A stretch of DNA of 64,000 nucleotides, taken from contig NC_052030.1 in NCBI RefSeq assembly GCF_015832195.1, forward strand, positions 13,721,439-13,785,438, written 5' to 3'. The notes under the pieces are model-generated. The model was not told where the DNA came from. It saw only the letters and a list, made by a program, of their open reading frames with translations, and ran no database searches. Position 1 is the stretch's first letter. The number at the start of each line of letters is the position of its first letter. Of this stretch, positions 61,467 through 64,000 are shown piece after piece. Source of the stretch: Motacilla alba alba (Eukaryota; Chordata; Aves; Passeriformes; Motacillidae). A program made the position numbers and the translations under genes.

Positions 61467-64000
61467 AGCCTGTGCTGCTTGCTGGCCCCCATGGCCCCTG
61501 TCTGCCTGCTCTAGCCCCGTGGTTTGCACTCCAGATCCACAGATCCCGGGTTTGATTGTGCTCAGTGTCCTTTACCCACCAGGTCTTTCACATATCCAGA
61601 TGACTGCACGGTATTTACCTCAAGTCCAAAGCTGGCAGAAAAGAGCATCTTCCTTCTCGTGGCCGAGCCTTAGGCTGCTCTGCTTTCATCTCAGTCCCAA
61701 GGTGTTTCTCAAGTTTATTTATAGAGGACACAAGTGCTGAGCTTGGTTTTCTGTTTCCTTGCACCACGCAGTCATTTACAGTAATGAGAGCAGGATTCTA
61801 GCTGCTTCACAGTCCAAATGAGGACTGGAGCCGATATTACGGGCCAGATTAAGTTCTAATTGCATTTAATTCTGGATGAAGTAGTTCTCCTTCTCTTTTC
61901 ACTCATACCAGCTCTGCTTGAATGTGGCTTTAAGGTTTCCTTTGTCCTGCTTTTGTGTTGTGGATTTGTTCCTTGACTGCAGAGTGATTTCCGTAATTGC
62001 TGAAGTTTCAGCAGCTAACTATGTTAATTGAGGAGCTGGACAGATGGCTCAAGCATCTGATATTAAGCTTATTGTGCTGAAAGGATGTAGCCATCAGGAT
62101 TTGAAGTGTTACCATGGGAATGCTCTTCCGAAGGCTACTGAGTGCTGGAAGCTTTACCCAGTGACACTCTGCCAGGGCTGCAGTGACATTCGCTTTTAAG
62201 AGATAAAAAGGGGCAATAAAGGGTCAGTTTCAAAAATCCTTGGAGAAGTACTATGATATATTGGTATCCTCAAATTAGCTGCTGTGTAGTCAACCAAAGG
62301 TTCTTTGTACATGCACTCGATGAGGAGCATCAAAGCTGTGATTAGCTTTAAAATAGACCTATCATTTTGTAACTTCCATTGCGGACTTCAAATTGATCTA
62401 AAAACTTTCTGGTCTTCCTAATCCTCTGCTCATTTCACTGGAAAGAATTTTCAGTGGCCTTCAGAAAAGGAGAATGGTTTGGCAGCTAGGAATTAGGGTG
62501 TCATCCCAGTAAGACCCACAATTGTTTGGGTTTCTGTAGGTAACTCTGAACTGGGAGTTTGGGCTTGACTCAAACATCTCACATGAAACCTACGGAGTTG
62601 AAATTATGTAGACTTTGGCTTGGAGCAGCTTAAAATTCCTTTGGGCAAGTAATTTCATTCCTTCATAGCAGAATAATTGAAATTTAGGCCAACATATTTC
62701 TTTGAAGCTGCTATCTTTCTGAAACCAACTCCTCTGTGTTGAAAGGCTGGATTGGATGGCATAAGGCATACTCTTGATGCCCCCATTTCTGACAGTGTTT
62801 TTCAACAACAAAAGATAGGCTGTCCAAGGAGGTCACTCACAAACAAATCTGTTTCTGTTTGACAGACACGCACTGTCAGTGAAAACACAAAGTACAGGAG
62901 AGGAAAAAAAAACCAAACAGTTTAACAATTCCATTTTCTCATAAAATGTGATTTTATTGTAGTGTCTTATCTCGTATTTGGTATTTTTCCAACGCTGAGC
63001 ACTTTTTTAGAATCTGTAGCTATGTTTCAGAATTTAGAGCTTATCTGAGATCTCTAGAAAATCTCTCCCTAGAGAACCTTCAAAGTAATTGTCTGGTCAT
63101 AGAAAAAGCCATGAGAGGAAAAGGTCTGTCTGTCTGTCTGCCTGGGGCCTTATCAGATCTCTCCCCTGGCCTGTGCAATTTGTGTTGCTGTGATTTCAAA
63201 GAAAGGCTGGGTCTGAGTAGCTTTAGGCAAGATGGCCAACTGTGCTTGCCATTTTTATCCTTTCTAAATTGCAGTCCCTGTGCAGGACTTGGGGCTGAAA
63301 GGAAATTCTAAAACAGTAAAATGAATCACACTTAGGTGGAAAAGGAATATGTGGCAGCACTGCTGGAGACAGGGGCTGGGACATATGAGCTTCATTTTCC
63401 CAGTGAAGAAAGTCCTGAAAGCATCCTGAAAGCACGGCTGAAAGCATCTGTGAGTCAGGGCTGTGCAGCACTGCTGAAATAAGATGGCAGTGATTCCTGG
63501 CTTGTGCAGTAAGAACTGAGGCCGTGATGTTGCATTGTTTTCATTGTTATTTTCTGCTCCTTTAAAGCGCTGCCTTCATTCTGGACCATGAAAATTAGCA
63601 GCAAAACCACTCCTGATGAAACCAACCGAGGCTCATCACTGGCTGTCTGTTCTTTGGCCATTTAGAGCACCACGTTCTTTTATTCATTTTCTTTGAGAGC
63701 ATTGTGTGTTGCTGATGTGGATTTCTGATTTTTCAAAAGCCTTCTTTATTGCCATGCACCCAGACAAGAGGGTGAGAAGTGCCCATGCTTCAGATCTCAT
63801 ACCTTGTCTGAAGAGCAGTTTCACTAAAAATGTAATTATACAGAAATGACAAGCAATTATTCCACAGAGCAGCTCCCTGGTAAACTTTGAAGAGCATCTC
63901 CTTTTGCCTAGCAGGCAGGATGGGTGCTTTTTTGCCTCTGCTGTTACTGAGAAGAGCCAAGACAGTGCACGTGCCTTCCCCTCTGCCTGCTTATCTTCAC
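61467..64000. other. Single-copy noncoding stretch
   Basis: No gene or repeat family is recognised. Small items: a GTCT tetranucleotide run at 63125-63142, and three degenerate CTGAAAGCA units at 63414-63450. Confidence 0.45.

Noticed and set aside
60011..61740. Open frames of 493-494 codons (minus) and up to 277 codons (plus)
   Set aside because: They are translations of the 41-bp array, open in several frames on both strands, with frame cycling and no gene signals.

Overview
The window reads as vertebrate nuclear DNA, most likely from a bird. The pointers are several fragments of CR1, the dominant LINE of birds and other reptiles, among them a recognisable CR1 3' end near 22.1 kb. There are also old MIR-type SINE relics, AT-rich single-copy DNA with scattered GC-rich islands, and GC-rich minisatellites. 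Nothing looks bacterial or viral: there are no operons, no ribosome-binding sites and no dense coding. I cannot name the species or the locus from sequence alone.

No complete protein-coding gene is visible. The longest open frames (about 490 codons near 60-61.5 kb, about 200 codons near 45.5-46.1 kb) are translations of tandem repeats that stay open in several frames on both strands. The rest of the window is best described as intergenic or intronic. A few stretches on the minus strand combine consensus-like splice sites with an open frame. The best is a 334-base candidate internal exon at 51270-51603. Two weaker candidates look like terminal exons, at 32150-32326 and 59635-59824. I recognise none of these as a known protein. 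Pseudo-exons are common in vertebrate introns, so all three are tentative.

Layout: 0-3.8 kb, unremarkable AT-rich DNA; 3.8-4.06 kb, a strand-asymmetric G+T tract; 4.8 kb, a CR1 piece; 5.86-6.05 kb, a nine-unit 22-bp minisatellite with a higher-order pattern; 6-18 kb, mostly single-copy, with a 51-T tract at 15.4 kb; 18.36-18.55 kb, two CR1 pieces in opposite orientations; 22.1 kb, a CR1 3' end next to a perfect short inverted repeat; 22.86 and 37.09 kb, MIR-like SINE relics; 28.87 kb, (TA)25; 29.96-30.18 kb, a 110-bp tandem duplication; 30.83-31.35 kb, an AT-rich stretch that could be a conserved noncoding element; 33.6 kb, a three-unit repeat; 45.67-46.03 kb, a 24-unit array; 55.14 kb, a small array; 58.77-61.47 kb, a cluster of three tandem arrays ending in a 31-unit minisatellite of about 41 bp.

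No pathway or gene cooperation can be deduced. The most distinctive content is the set of minisatellites and the candidate minus-strand exons.
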